Shown here in pieces: positions 49,288 to 57,841 of a DNA stretch of 64,000 nt. The notes below the pieces were generated by a model. The model saw only the letters and a list, made by a program, of their open reading frames with translations, was not told the DNA's origin and searched no databases. The stretch spans positions 964,001 through 1,028,000 of the forward strand of contig NZ_CP151943.1 in NCBI RefSeq assembly GCF_038592905.1, given 5' to 3'. Source of the DNA: Neobacillus sp. FSL H8-0543 (lineage in GTDB: Bacteria; Bacillota; Bacilli; Bacillales; Cytobacillaceae). The position numbers and the translations under genes are program-made. How positions within the stretch are numbered: the stretch's first letter is position 1; each line of letters opens with the position of its first letter.

Positions 49288-50337
49288 TTAAAAACTACCT
49301 GTGTTTACTTTTTCTGGGCGCGTTACTGGCTCGGTCAATTTTTTACCCTGATCATCTACTAATTCAGCTTTTCCTTTTACCGTTACAGAAACACTTTCAA
49401 TTCCTTTTTGTTCTGTTAACGATAGTACAAGTGCATTTAATAAAGATTGTGAGATTTCTTTCTCTTCAAAACTGCCATAGATGTTTTCATTAAAATCCAA
49501 AGTAACTGTTCCATCCACTACCTTTGGATCATTAAGTAACGCGACATCAGGCATAAACTCGGAAGCAAGATTTGACTTTGAGTTTGGCCCTTTTACCAAT
49601 TCATTTACCACTGCAACAATATTGTCCTTCACGCTATTATTAACTCTCTTTGTAACTGGGACATAATAGTATGATCCTTCTGCTCCGCCAATATAATAAA
49701 CCGTTACAGGTTTTGTATTCGTAATATCGATTACCCCAGCCGTATCAATATTAATTCCCGTTGCTCTTGATAAATTTTCACTAATCGGTGTTCCATTGAC
49801 AGGCATCTCCGTTAATGGGTGACCGTTCATTTGCAGTTTAACTTTTTCAACGGAATCGAATTGAGTAAGTGTCCATGTTACTGCCTCGAGAATTTTCGTT
49901 TCATCTTCAGGCTGATAGTTTTTAAATTCATTTGAAAAATTAACTACTGCAACTCCATCTTCTTTGATATCTACGGAAATCTCAGTATCCTCAGGCAAAA
50001 CCGCACGGAAATCATTAGGCAGCAGATCTGTGACAGGTCCATTTGTTACTAAATGCTGTAACGCTTGCGTTGCTACAGAGGTTGTTTTCGGAAGTGCTAA
50101 GGTTTGGGGGACGACATACCCATTTTTATCAACTAAGTATAGCTCTGTTTTTATGGTTGCCTCAGTTGCCTCACCTTTGCCGGTTGTTTCTTCCGTTACT
50201 TTTTTATCGGTTACTTCAGCCTCCTTTGGCGGATCTACTTTTTTTGTAGTCTCATTTCCGAACAAACCGCAGCCTGACAAAAAAAGTGACGATGCGAAAA
50301 CAGTTGTAACAATAATCTTCATTTTATTTTTTGACAT
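49288..50337 (-). CDS. gerM: GerM, sporulation/germination lipoprotein
   Basis: The ATG at 50337, after GGAGGG, gives 349 residues with a lipoprotein signal and lipobox LSGCGL (Cys about residue 23). Two GerMN domains follow (about residues 90-195 and 225-320, each with repeated LV-GP-N and DL-type patterns such as LVTNGPVTDLLP and LVKGPNSKSNLASEFMP). GerM helps tether the engulfing membranes through SpoIIIAG-complex contacts and is needed for spore germination. It lies between racE and rph. Confidence 0.93.
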   Translation of the reverse strand: MSKNKMKIIVTTVFASSLFLSGCGLFGNETTKKVDPPKEAEVTDKKVTEETTGKGEATEATIKTELYLVDKNGYVVPQTLALPKTTSVATQALQHLVTNGPVTDLLPNDFRAVLPEDTEISVDIKEDGVAVVNFSNEFKNYQPEDETKILEAVTWTLTQFDSVEKVKLQMNGHPLTEMPVNGTPISENLSRATGINIDTAGVIDITNTKPVTVYYIGGAEGSYYYVPVTKRVNNSVKDNIVAVVNELVKGPNSKSNLASEFMPDVALLNDPKVVDGTVTLDFNENIYGSFEEKEISQSLLNALVLSLTEQKGIESVSVTVKGKAELVDDQGKKLTEPVTRPEKVNTGSF

Positions 50338-50456
50338 ATTTAATCCCTCCAAAGACAGTTTGTACTACCATATATACGAGCCTATTAAAATAAATAGACC
50401 GCCTTAGGAAAGAAATATTGTTCTTTTATCTAAAATAATTTTTATAACAACTCAAA

Positions 50457-50481
50457 GAGCCCCTTTAGTAAAAGGAGCCCC
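50457..50481 (-). terminator. Possible terminator of racE
   Basis: On the minus strand GGGCTCCTTT can pair with AAAGGGGCTC with two G-U pairs, followed by TTTGAGTTGTT. It starts four bases after the racE stop. Confidence 0.5.
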
Positions 50482-50484
50482 AGA

Positions 50485-51282
50485 TTATAATTTAATTTTT
50501 TTCACATTGTTAATTTCTGCTCCAAGCCACTGGGAGGCAATTTTTGAAAAAATTGTTCTTGAACCTGTCGTATAAAATTCATGTACAGGCTCGTCCTCAT
50601 TTGTCTCAAGAATACCGTTATAGTGGAGAATCGTGCTGATTTCCCTAGCTGTTTCATCCCCTGAACTAATAATATGCACGTCCTCACCCATCACCTGCTG
50701 AATAAGCGGTTCAAGCAATGGATAATGGGTACAGCCTAAAATAAGCGTATCAAATTTTTGATTTTGCAATGGCTTTAACGCCTCAGTAACAATCTTCTCT
50801 GCTATACTTCCGTTATACTCGCCGCTTTCAACTAGAGGAACAAATTTGGGACACGGCTGACTTTTCACATGCAGCCTGCTATTAAGAGCCATTAACGCTT
50901 TTTCATAGGCGCCACTCTTAACCGTACCTTCCGTACCAATAATCGCCACTCGGTAGTTTTTTGTGCGTTTAATCGCTGCCCTAGCCCCAGGATAGATAAC
51001 CCCCAAGACAGGGATGGATAGCTCGTTTCTAATCTCATCAAGGACAGCTGCTGTCGCTGTATTACAAGCAATGACAAGCATCTTGATGTTTTTTTGTAAT
51101 AAAAAGGTTGTTAATTCCCAAGTGAACTTTTTTACTTCCTTAACTGTCCTTGGACCGTATGGACAGCGGGCTGTATCCCCCAAATAGATAATTTTTTCAT
51201 TTGGAAGCTGTCTCATAATTTCCTTCGCAACCGTTAATCCGCCAACACCTGAATCGATTACACCTATGGGTTGTTGTTTCAA
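50485..51282 (-). CDS. racE: RacE/MurI, glutamate racemase
   Basis: A TTG start at 51282 with GAGGCGAG gives 265 residues beginning M(L)[17 protein letters not shown]. The two catalytic cysteines are in [10 protein letters not shown] (about residue 74) and LGCTHYPLL (about residue 185). It makes D-glutamate for peptidoglycan. Nearby marR and gerE are the usual neighbours. Confidence 0.95.
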   Translation of the reverse strand: MKQQPIGVIDSGVGGLTVAKEIMRQLPNEKIIYLGDTARCPYGPRTVKEVKKFTWELTTFLLQKNIKMLVIACNTATAAVLDEIRNELSIPVLGVIYPGARAAIKRTKNYRVAIIGTEGTVKSGAYEKALMALNSRLHVKSQPCPKFVPLVESGEYNGSIAEKIVTEALKPLQNQKFDTLILGCTHYPLLEPLIQQVMGEDVHIISSGDETAREISTILHYNGILETNEDEPVHEFYTTGSRTIFSKIASQWLGAEINNVKKIKL

Positions 51283-51298
51283 GCTTCTCGCCTCTTTT

Positions 51299-51748
51299 TT
51301 AACGCATTTCCTGATGCAGTTTCATTAAGCTGCTTTGCAGCAGTTGAATTTCATCTTCTGAAAAATTAGTCAATACTTCCTCTAAGTATACTTGCCGTTT
51401 TTTAATAACCTCATCAATAATTCTTCCGCCCTCATCAAGCAAGTGAATTCTGACGACCCTTCGATCTTGAGGGTCCTTTGATCTTAGCACAAGGTTATTT
51501 TTCTCCATTCGGTCCACAAGGTCTGTCGTTGTACTAAAAGCCAAAAACATTTTGTTTGAAAGTTCTCCAATTGTCATATCGCCCTCTTCGAATAGCCACT
51601 GAAGTGCAACAAATTGCGGCGGGGTGATTTTATAATTACTAAGCATTTCTCTTCCCTTTTGCTTAATAATTCCAGATATATACCGCATATCTTTTTCAAT
51701 GTTTGCGACTGTATGATTGCTTGTACTCTGTGAATCTTTTATTTCCAT
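51299..51748 (-). CDS. ysmB: MarR-family regulator (YsmB)
   Basis: The 149-residue winged-helix protein has MarR motifs: [25 protein letters not shown] and [28 protein letters not shown], the last being the DxRxxxxxLT-like wing. It may regulate neighbouring genes; the ligand is unknown. It directly precedes racE (17 bp) as ysmB does in B. subtilis. The AGGGGTGAAGG site precedes the ATG. Confidence 0.9.
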   Translation of the reverse strand: MEIKDSQSTSNHTVANIEKDMRYISGIIKQKGREMLSNYKITPPQFVALQWLFEEGDMTIGELSNKMFLAFSTTTDLVDRMEKNNLVLRSKDPQDRRVVRIHLLDEGGRIIDEVIKKRQVYLEEVLTNFSEDEIQLLQSSLMKLHQEMR

Positions 51749-51933
51749 GCTTCCTTCACCCCTAGTATGGACTTGCCCTATGTCTGCTATTTTAACAGAT
51801 GGCCGTCGCCCCTTGAATCTTTTCCTTATTTTCTACCTTTTTCGTCAAAATTTCAAGCCGAAAATTTTTACCTACTGACTCTATATGTATAATTTGATTT
51901 TCACTCATAAAAAACCTGCCCATGAATACATGA

Positions 51934-51958
51934 ACCGGCTTCCCATAAGAAAGCCGGT
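51934..51958 (-). terminator. Possible terminator of gerE
   Basis: ACCGGCTT / AAGCCGGT is a perfect short stem just after the gerE stop. The T-run is not immediate (a TTTTTTA run comes later), so strength is unclear. Confidence 0.45.
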
Positions 51959-51963
51959 CATGA

Positions 51964-52188
51964 TTATAGTTCGAGCTCTCCCATACGAAGGAGCTCTACA
52001 ACTGCTTGTGAACGCCCCTTTACACCAAGCTTTTGCATGGCATTAGATATATGATTTCGAACTGTTTTTTCGCTTATAAATAATTCACCAGCGATTTCCT
52101 TAGTAGTTTTATCCTGTACTAATAGTTCGAATACTTCTCTTTCCCGTTTGGTGAGCAACGGCTTATGATTATATTCATTCTCCTTCAA
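51964..52188 (-). CDS. gerE: GerE, late sporulation transcription regulator
   Basis: The 74-residue LuxR-type helix-turn-helix protein starts M(L)[25 protein letters not shown] and ends [12 protein letters not shown]; it is almost the same as my memory of B. subtilis GerE. The TTG start at 52188 follows AAGGAGGG by nine bases. GerE acts with sigma-K in the mother cell to set coat gene timing. A sigma-K promoter is visible upstream. Confidence 0.97.
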   Translation of the reverse strand: MKENEYNHKPLLTKREREVFELLVQDKTTKEIAGELFISEKTVRNHISNAMQKLGVKGRSQAVVELLRMGELEL

Positions 52189-52252
52189 GTATTGTGACCC
52201 TCCTTGCCTTCGCCAGTTATGAACCGTTTGGTGGGTATATATTTAGTCACGA

Positions 52253-52281
52253 TATCATATGTGAATGATACCTATGAAGTG
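52253..52281 (-). promoter_or_regulatory. Sigma-K promoter of gerE
   Basis: On the minus strand the -10 CATATGATA fits CATAnnnTA, and AC at 52279-52280 lies 17 bases upstream, as in the sigma-K consensus. It is about 65 bp before the TTG start. This agrees with known sigma-K control of gerE. Confidence 0.7.
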
Positions 52282-52365
52282 ACTATATTTACTTTCAGGA
52301 AAATGATTATAGAAAAAAATTTATAACTTACGAAAAGCAAAAAAAAGCTCCGAAGGATAAAGAGC

Positions 52366-52950
52366 TTAAATTGGTTTTGCATATATGATGTAACGTTGCG
52401 GTGAATCACCTATTACGTTGAAGGGATAACAGGTAGTAACAATTAATTCCTCTTCTTCATTTTGAAGTGTGATGATGCTCGTATCATCAGATTCAACAAT
52501 TTTTGTATGCGAAATTTCATAGGTAAACGAACCGTTGGCCAGCTGCATTTCAAATGTGTCGCCTTTTTCTAATTCACCTAACCGCCTGAAGACTGTATCC
52601 CGATGTCCTGATAAGACAATCTGGCCATTTTCGCCTGGAAAATAAGAGCCAGCATAATGACCAACGCCTTTATTGAGATCATTTGGATCTGTACCTTCAA
52701 CGATTGGCAATTCCGATTTGAGTCTAGGAATCGTGAGTAACCCTACAGTATCACCAAATTTAGGAGGCTTTTTTTCAGTACTAGTGGGAGATTCTGATGA
52801 TGAATCCTCCTGGTTTCCCATTGCAACGATTTCCTTCGCTTCTTTAAGAGCCGTATTGGTTTGAACCTTAACATTAATCATTTGCCAAGCAGCTACTCCA
52901 ATAATTAATAATCCAGCTAAAATTATTATCAACGGAATCTTCTTCACCAT
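52366..52950 (-). CDS. Class D-like sortase, orphan
   Basis: The ATG at 52950, ten bases after GGGAGGGG, gives 194 residues with one N-terminal membrane helix (about residues 5-22), a Ser/Lys-rich linker and a sortase domain. Catalytic residues: His in LSGHRDT, Cys in VTTCYPF (about residue 171) and Arg in SPQRYIIYA. Sortases anchor proteins with LPxTG-type motifs to the wall. No substrate with a sorting signal occurs in the window. It stands between sdhB and gerE, an insertion relative to the recalled B. subtilis order. Confidence 0.9.
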   Translation of the reverse strand: MVKKIPLIIILAGLLIIGVAAWQMINVKVQTNTALKEAKEIVAMGNQEDSSSESPTSTEKKPPKFGDTVGLLTIPRLKSELPIVEGTDPNDLNKGVGHYAGSYFPGENGQIVLSGHRDTVFRRLGELEKGDTFEMQLANGSFTYEISHTKIVESDDTSIITLQNEEEELIVTTCYPFNVIGDSPQRYIIYAKPI

Positions 52951-53031
52951 CAGATACCAACCCCTCCCTAATTTCATTATTTATCAATAAGTATATCAAA
53001 ACTACTGCTTAAACACATACTATAATAGAAG

Positions 53032-53068
53032 AAAAACCCTCTTTTCTTTGAGAGAAAAGAAGGTTTTT
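53032..53068 (-). terminator. Terminator of sdhCAB
   Basis: AAAAACCcTCTTTTCT and AGAAAAGaAGGTTTTT form a long stem with T-rich end on the minus strand, after sdhB. Confidence 0.75.
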
Positions 53069-53103
53069 GTCTGAAAAATATTAAGCTAAAATTCGCTCAG
53101 TTA

Positions 53104-53865
53104 TTAAGCATGGTCACTTCCGAAGAAGCTTCTAAATGCTTGGATTGTTGTATCACGGTTCAAGGCTGCGATCGAAGTAGTTAAAGGAATACCCTTTGGA
53201 CATGATTGCACACAGTTTTGAGAGTTACCACAGTTTGCTAAACCGCCGTCGCCCATAATGGTCTCTAAACGTTCTGCTTTATTCATCTCACCTGTTGGAT
53301 GAGCATTGAATAGGCGTACTTGGGAAAGTGGCTGTGGACCAATAAAACTTGAGTTACTGTTAACATTCGGACATGCCTCAAGACAAACACCGCAAGTCAT
53401 ACATTTTGATAGTTCGTATGCCCATTGACGCTTCTTCTCAGGCATACGCGGTCCAGGTCCTAAGTCGTACGTTCCATCGATTGGAATCCATGCTTTTACT
53501 TTCTTAAGAGCATCGAACATTCTGCTCCGATCGACTTGAAGGTCACGAACAACAGGGAATGTTTTCATTGGTGCCAATCTGATTGGCTGTTCAAGCTGGT
53601 CAACAAGTGCTGAACAAGATTGACGCGGCTTGCCATTGATTATCATCGAGCATGCTCCGCAAACCTCTTCAAGGCAGTTCATATCCCAATTAACTGGTAT
53701 CGTATCTTGGCCCTTAGCGTTTACAGGGTTTCTTCGGATTTCCATCAATGCTGAAATGACGTTCATATTTGGACGGTAGGGTAATTCAAATGTTTCTTCA
53801 TAAGGATCAGCATCAGGGCTATCTTGACGAGTAACGATAAACTTTACTGTTTTATTTTCAGACAT
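53104..53865 (-). CDS. sdhB: SdhB, succinate dehydrogenase iron-sulfur subunit
   Basis: The 253-residue product carries three clusters: [2Fe-2S] in CLEEVCGACSM...C (about residues 64-83), then CMTCGVCLEACP (about 159-170) and CGNSQNCVQSCPKG (about 212-225) for the 4Fe-4S and 3Fe-4S clusters. It passes electrons from SdhA to the haem-bearing SdhC and menaquinone. It lies six bp after sdhA. Confidence 0.97.
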   Translation of the reverse strand: MSENKTVKFIVTRQDSPDADPYEETFELPYRPNMNVISALMEIRRNPVNAKGQDTIPVNWDMNCLEEVCGACSMIINGKPRQSCSALVDQLEQPIRLAPMKTFPVVRDLQVDRSRMFDALKKVKAWIPIDGTYDLGPGPRMPEKKRQWAYELSKCMTCGVCLEACPNVNSNSSFIGPQPLSQVRLFNAHPTGEMNKAERLETIMGDGGLANCGNSQNCVQSCPKGIPLTTSIAALNRDTTIQAFRSFFGSDHA

Positions 53866-53871
53866 TTCTTC

Positions 53872-55629
53872 CTACTCCCCCTTCTTTGTTGCATAGTTAC
53901 GTTCTCGAGGCTTAATTAACGAAACGTCTACTTCTTCATAATGGAAAGCTGGTGCAGATGAAGAATCAACAAATTTAGCCATTGTTGTTTTCAAGAACTC
54001 TTCATCATTACGATTAGGAAACTCTGGTTTATAATGAGCACCACGGCTCTCATTCCGATTGTAAGCACCGATTGTTATTACACGGGCAAGCTGCATCATA
54101 TTTTCTAGTTGTCTAGTAAATACCGCTCCTTGGTTACTCCATTTACTAGTATCATGAATATTAATTTTTTTATAGCGCTCTAAAAGCTCTTGAAGCTTTT
54201 CATCCGTCTTTAAAAGTCTGTCGTTATGACGAACAACCGTTACGTTGTCGGTCATCCACTCACCAAGCTCTTTATGAAGAACGTAAGCATTTTCTGTTCC
54301 GCTTAATGACATGATAGAATTCCACTTATCTTCCTGCTCTTTCACAGAACGGTCAAAAACAGAAGAAGAAACTGCATCTGAACTCTTTTCAAGACCTTTA
54401 ATATAGTTAACAACGTTCGGTCCAACGACCATACCGCCATAAATTGCAGAAAGTAATGAGTTAGCACCCAGTCGGTTAGCACCGTGTTGTGAATAATCAC
54501 ACTCACCAGCAGCAAATAGTCCAGGGATGTTTGTCATTTGGTCATAGTCAACCCATAGTCCACCCATCGAATAGTGAACAGCAGGGAAAATTTTCATTGG
54601 AAGTTTACGCGGGTCATCACCCATGAATTTTTCATAGATTTCAATAATACCGCCGAGCTTGACATCTAGTTCATGCGGATCTTTGTGAGAAAGATCTAGG
54701 AATACCATGTTTTCGCCATTAATCCCTAGTTTTTGATTAACACAAACATCAAATATTTCGCGGGTAGCGATATCACGCGGTACAAGGTTTCCGTAGGCAG
54801 GATATTTTTCCTCTAAGAAATACCAAGGTTTTCCGTCTTTATACGTCCATACTCGTCCACCTTCACCACGAGCAGATTCACTCATTAAACGAAGCTTGTC
54901 ATCACCAGGAATAGCAGTTGGATGAATTTGAATCATTTCTCCGTTTGCATAATATGCTCCTTGCTGATAAACGATAGATGCAGCAGAACCAGTGTTTATT
55001 ACAGAGTTCGTTGATTTTCCAAAAATAATTCCAGGTCCGCCCGTTGCCAAGATAACAGCATCCCCAGCAAAGGATTTAATTTCCATAGAACTAAGATTTT
55101 GAGCAACGATTCCGCGGCAAACTCCGTCATCATCGAGGACAGAACCCAGGAATTCCCAGCCTTCATATTTTGTCACTAACCCAGCTACCTCATGACGGCG
55201 TACTTGCTCATCCAATGCGTAAAGCAGCTGTTGGCCTGTTGTAGCTCCAGCAAATGCTGTACGGTGATGCTGTGTACCGCCAAAGCGACGGAAGTCTAAA
55301 AGGCCTTCTGGTGTACGGTTAAACATAACTCCCATCCGGTCCATTAAATGAATAATTCCCGGCGCTGCATCACACATTGCTTTAACTGGCGGCTGATTGG
55401 CTAAGAAGTCACCGCCATACACAGTGTCATCAAAGTGGATCCATGTAGAATCGCCTTCACCTTTTGTATTTACTGCTCCATTAATCCCGCCTTGGGCACA
55501 AACGGAGTGGGAACGCTTTACTGGAACTAGTGAAAATAATTCAACTGGAGTTCCTGTTTCTGCAACTTTAATGGTTGCCATTAAGCCCGCTAAGCCGCCG
55601 CCGACTATAATCACCTTACCCTTACTCAT
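53872..55629 (-). CDS. sdhA: SdhA, succinate dehydrogenase flavoprotein
   Basis: The 585-residue product has the FAD-binding start KVIIVGGGLAGLMATIKVAE, the covalent-FAD region AQGGINGAVN (histidine SVCAQGG region), IHPTAIPGD and REGG-type ARGEGGRVW, and the active-site Arg/His in AVHYSMGGLWVD. It oxidises succinate to fumarate. The GGGAGTG site precedes the ATG. It is the middle gene of sdhCAB. Confidence 0.97.
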   Translation of the reverse strand: MSKGKVIIVGGGLAGLMATIKVAETGTPVELFSLVPVKRSHSVCAQGGINGAVNTKGEGDSTWIHFDDTVYGGDFLANQPPVKAMCDAAPGIIHLMDRMGVMFNRTPEGLLDFRRFGGTQHHRTAFAGATTGQQLLYALDEQVRRHEVAGLVTKYEGWEFLGSVLDDDGVCRGIVAQNLSSMEIKSFAGDAVILATGGPGIIFGKSTNSVINTGSAASIVYQQGAYYANGEMIQIHPTAIPGDDKLRLMSESARGEGGRVWTYKDGKPWYFLEEKYPAYGNLVPRDIATREIFDVCVNQKLGINGENMVFLDLSHKDPHELDVKLGGIIEIYEKFMGDDPRKLPMKIFPAVHYSMGGLWVDYDQMTNIPGLFAAGECDYSQHGANRLGANSLLSAIYGGMVVGPNVVNYIKGLEKSSDAVSSSVFDRSVKEQEDKWNSIMSLSGTENAYVLHKELGEWMTDNVTVVRHNDRLLKTDEKLQELLERYKKINIHDTSKWSNQGAVFTRQLENMMQLARVITIGAYNRNESRGAHYKPEFPNRNDEEFLKTTMAKFVDSSSAPAFHYEEVDVSLIKPRERNYATKKGE

Positions 55630-55694
55630 CGTGACTCACTCCCTTAATCCAAAATCCATATTTTTACGATAAAAAACTACGTTCACTATTAATA

Positions 55695-56303
55695 TTAAAT
55701 AAATGCTAGTAATGTACGAACTAAAATAATAGATAGTACTACAAATACCCCAGTTGTAAAGTATGTAGAAATTACTTGTGAACGAGGAGAAACGGTTATA
55801 CCCCAGCTAACCAAGAATGACCATAATCCGTTCGCAAAATGGAAAACAGTTGAGATTGTACCGATTACATAAAACACGAACATGAATGGCGATGATAAGA
55901 TCTCATTCATCATGTTAAAGTCTACATGTGTTCCAAACGCTGCCGCAATCCGCGTTTCCCATACATGCCACGCAATAAAAATCAGTGTGATGATGCCTGA
56001 TACACGCTGGAGGAAGAACATCCAGTTTCTAAAATAGCCATATTTGTTCGTATTATTTTTTGCTGTGAAGGCAATATAAAGACCATAGATTGCATGAAAT
56101 AAAATTGGTAAATAAATAATTACAGTTTCTAGGACAATCCTAAATGGCAGATTCCCCATAAAATCCGCTGCCTTGTTAAAGGACTCAGGTCCTCCTGTAG
56201 CAAAATGGTTGACAACTAGATGCTGCACAAGGAATAATCCAATAGGAATGACTCCTAGCATTGAATGCACTCTTCGTAATACGAACTCTCGATTCCCCGC
56301 CAT
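55695..56303 (-). CDS. sdhC: SdhC, succinate dehydrogenase cytochrome b558 subunit
   Basis: The 202-residue protein has five membrane helices with His residues placed to bind two haems (RRVHSMLGVIPIG, VQHLVVNH, LFHAIYGLY, IAWHVWET, FHFANGLW). It anchors SdhAB and reduces menaquinone. An AAGGGGGG site precedes the ATG. First gene of the operon. Confidence 0.95.
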   Translation of the reverse strand: MAGNREFVLRRVHSMLGVIPIGLFLVQHLVVNHFATGGPESFNKAADFMGNLPFRIVLETVIIYLPILFHAIYGLYIAFTAKNNTNKYGYFRNWMFFLQRVSGIITLIFIAWHVWETRIAAAFGTHVDFNMMNEILSSPFMFVFYVIGTISTVFHFANGLWSFLVSWGITVSPRSQVISTYFTTGVFVVLSIILVRTLLAFI

Positions 56304-56752
56304 AATTTTACCCCCCTTAAATTTTAAAATGATGTTAAGCTTAATCCCCGTTGTTCTACTAATCTGATTTTTCTAAACCTAGCATCACTGTGACAATTAT
56401 GTGACATGTCCATTTTACTCCCATCAAGTATTAGCGTCAAGAAAACGGATACACAATAAGTCAATAAAAATGAAATTTTTAAAATATATTGATATTATAA
56501 TAGAATATTTACAAATTTTGCTGTTTTTGGTATTTTTACGTACAAATCAAGGTGAAACTTCAATAAATTACCAGAGATTACTCCAAGGTCACTTTCCCTT
56601 TTTGGGCAAAATAGTTATCATGAATACAATTCTTTGATATAGCAAAATAACAACAAAACCGCTAACTATTCTACACATTAATTTCCAAAAGAAATGAGAA
56701 TGATTCCAAGCCATTATTGTATATAATAGAATGGTAGAAAGAGGGGAAACAT
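56304..56752. promoter_or_regulatory. Divergent gap between sdhC and yslB
   Basis: A 449-bp AT-rich gap with no supported gene; an ORF at 56401-56637 lacks a ribosome binding site and family features. On the minus strand a possible sdh -35 TTGTCA overlaps two direct TGTGACA words (plus strand, 56389-56395 and 56400-56406), which are 11 bp apart. Near yslB a TATAAT occurs at about 56721-56726. AGAATGATTCC near 56698 vaguely resembles an iron/Fur-type half site. Confidence 0.35.
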
Positions 56753-57211
56753 GTGAAAGATACAACCACCGTTACTGAACACGCCTTGCAGACTGACGAA
56801 TCAAGAAGTATTTCGATCTTTGGATATGAATTAATAAGGGAATTTGTTCTCCCTGAGATTCTAGGCAAAGACACCCCGGAAATCCTTTATTGGACTGGAA
56901 AACGATTAGCTCGGAAATATCCGCTGCATACCTATGAAGAGGTAGTAGACTTTTTTGCTAAAGCATCGTGGGGTCAGCTAGAAATTAAAAATGAACGCAA
57001 AGATGAAATCGAATTTGAGTTAATAAGCCCGCTAATCGTCTCACGAGTTAAATCAAAAGCAGAACACTTCTTCCAACTCGAGGCAGGCTTTCTCGCCCAA
57101 CAAATCGAACATCAAAAACAAGCAATCACCGAAACCTTCGAGCACCCAGTAAAAAAAGCAAACAAAGTACAATTCACCGTCAAATGGGACAAAAAAGACG
57201 AACTGCGGTGA
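56753..57211 (+). CDS. yslB: YslB family protein (DUF2507)
   Basis: A GTG at 56753 with AGAGGGG gives 152 residues. The protein is soluble and mixed alpha/beta, with SISIFGYELIREFVLPEILG and LYWTGKRLARKYPL, features of the YslB family near sdh and lysC in B. subtilis. The role is unknown; the fold is heme-NO-binding/V4R-like in my recollection. It converges on lysC. Confidence 0.88.
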   Translation: MKDTTTVTEHALQTDESRSISIFGYELIREFVLPEILGKDTPEILYWTGKRLARKYPLHTYEEVVDFFAKASWGQLEIKNERKDEIEFELISPLIVSRVKSKAEHFFQLEAGFLAQQIEHQKQAITETFEHPVKKANKVQFTVKWDKKDELR

Positions 57212-57297
57212 CCGCTTTGGTGACACAGCTACGGTGACACCGCTATGGTGACAGGCACCGCTCGTGGACAAATCGTCCATTTGTCCGCCTCAGGTGG
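57205..57297. repeat. Short repeat cluster E (GGTGAC words and 8-bp palindrome)
   Basis: GGTGAC recurs at 57207, 57219, 57233 and 57247. GGTG-ACAGG-CACC is a small hairpin (57247-57259), and GGACAAAT-CGTCC-ATTTGTCC (57266-57286) is a perfect palindrome. The cluster lies between convergent genes yslB and lysC; its first words overlap the last yslB codons. It codes for nothing seen. Confidence 0.7.
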
Positions 57298-57307
57298 ACA
57301 GTGGTAA

Positions 57308-57352
57308 AAGGAAAGCTATCATTTGGGGAATCCGAATGATAGCTTTTTTTGG
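57308..57352. terminator. Bidirectional terminator of yslB and lysC
   Basis: AAAGCTATCATT pairs with AATGATAGCTTT. T-runs follow in both directions: a stronger one on plus (TTTTTTTGG) for yslB, and CCTTTT on minus for lysC. Confidence 0.85.
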
Positions 57353-57355
57353 TTT

Positions 57356-57841
57356 TTAACTGGCTACGGATAGTCCGAAGGCTTTGTGCAGTGCTTCTAC
57401 TGCTTTTAGCATGTCTTTTTCTTCTACGACGGCTGATACTTTGATTTCGGATGTGCTGACCATTTTCACTTGGATATTATTAGCTGCAAGCACTTCGAAC
57501 ATTTGCGCAGCTACCCCTGGATTAGATATCATTCCAGATCCTACGATCGATACCTTCGCTAATTTGTTTTCAGCGTCTAGCTGTTCGTAATTTAGCTGTT
57601 CTTTGTTATCTTCAAGGACACCTAATGTTTGCAGTAAATCTTCTGTTTTAATAGAGAAAGCTAAGTTTGCTGTTTTTGTATCTGTTGTGCTTTGAACAAT
57701 GATGTCCACATTTAAATGATTCTTAGCGAGCGTTGTAAAAATGGTTGACAGGCTTGTTAGAGAATTTGCTAGTCCTAACACGCTTACCTTTGTAATTTCA
57801 TCTTCAAATGCTACTCCGCGGACCACAAGATTTTGTTCCAT
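57356..57841 (-). CDS. lysC: LysC beta subunit from internal start
   Basis: An ATG at codon 246 of lysC has a strong GAGGAGG site eight bases upstream. In B. subtilis the beta subunit of aspartokinase II is made from the same position by internal initiation (recalled). The product, of 161 residues, carries only the ACT domains. The site is embedded in the coding sequence for EEEAS. Confidence 0.8.
   Translation of the reverse strand: MEQNLVVRGVAFEDEITKVSVLGLANSLTSLSTIFTTLAKNHLNVDIIVQSTTDTKTANLAFSIKTEDLLQTLGVLEDNKEQLNYEQLDAENKLAKVSIVGSGMISNPGVAAQMFEVLAANNIQVKMVSTSEIKVSAVVEEKDMLKAVEALHKAFGLSVAS

Noticed and set aside
56689..56715. Fur or PerR box upstream of yslB
   Set aside because: Only a half site resembles the consensus; too weak to call.
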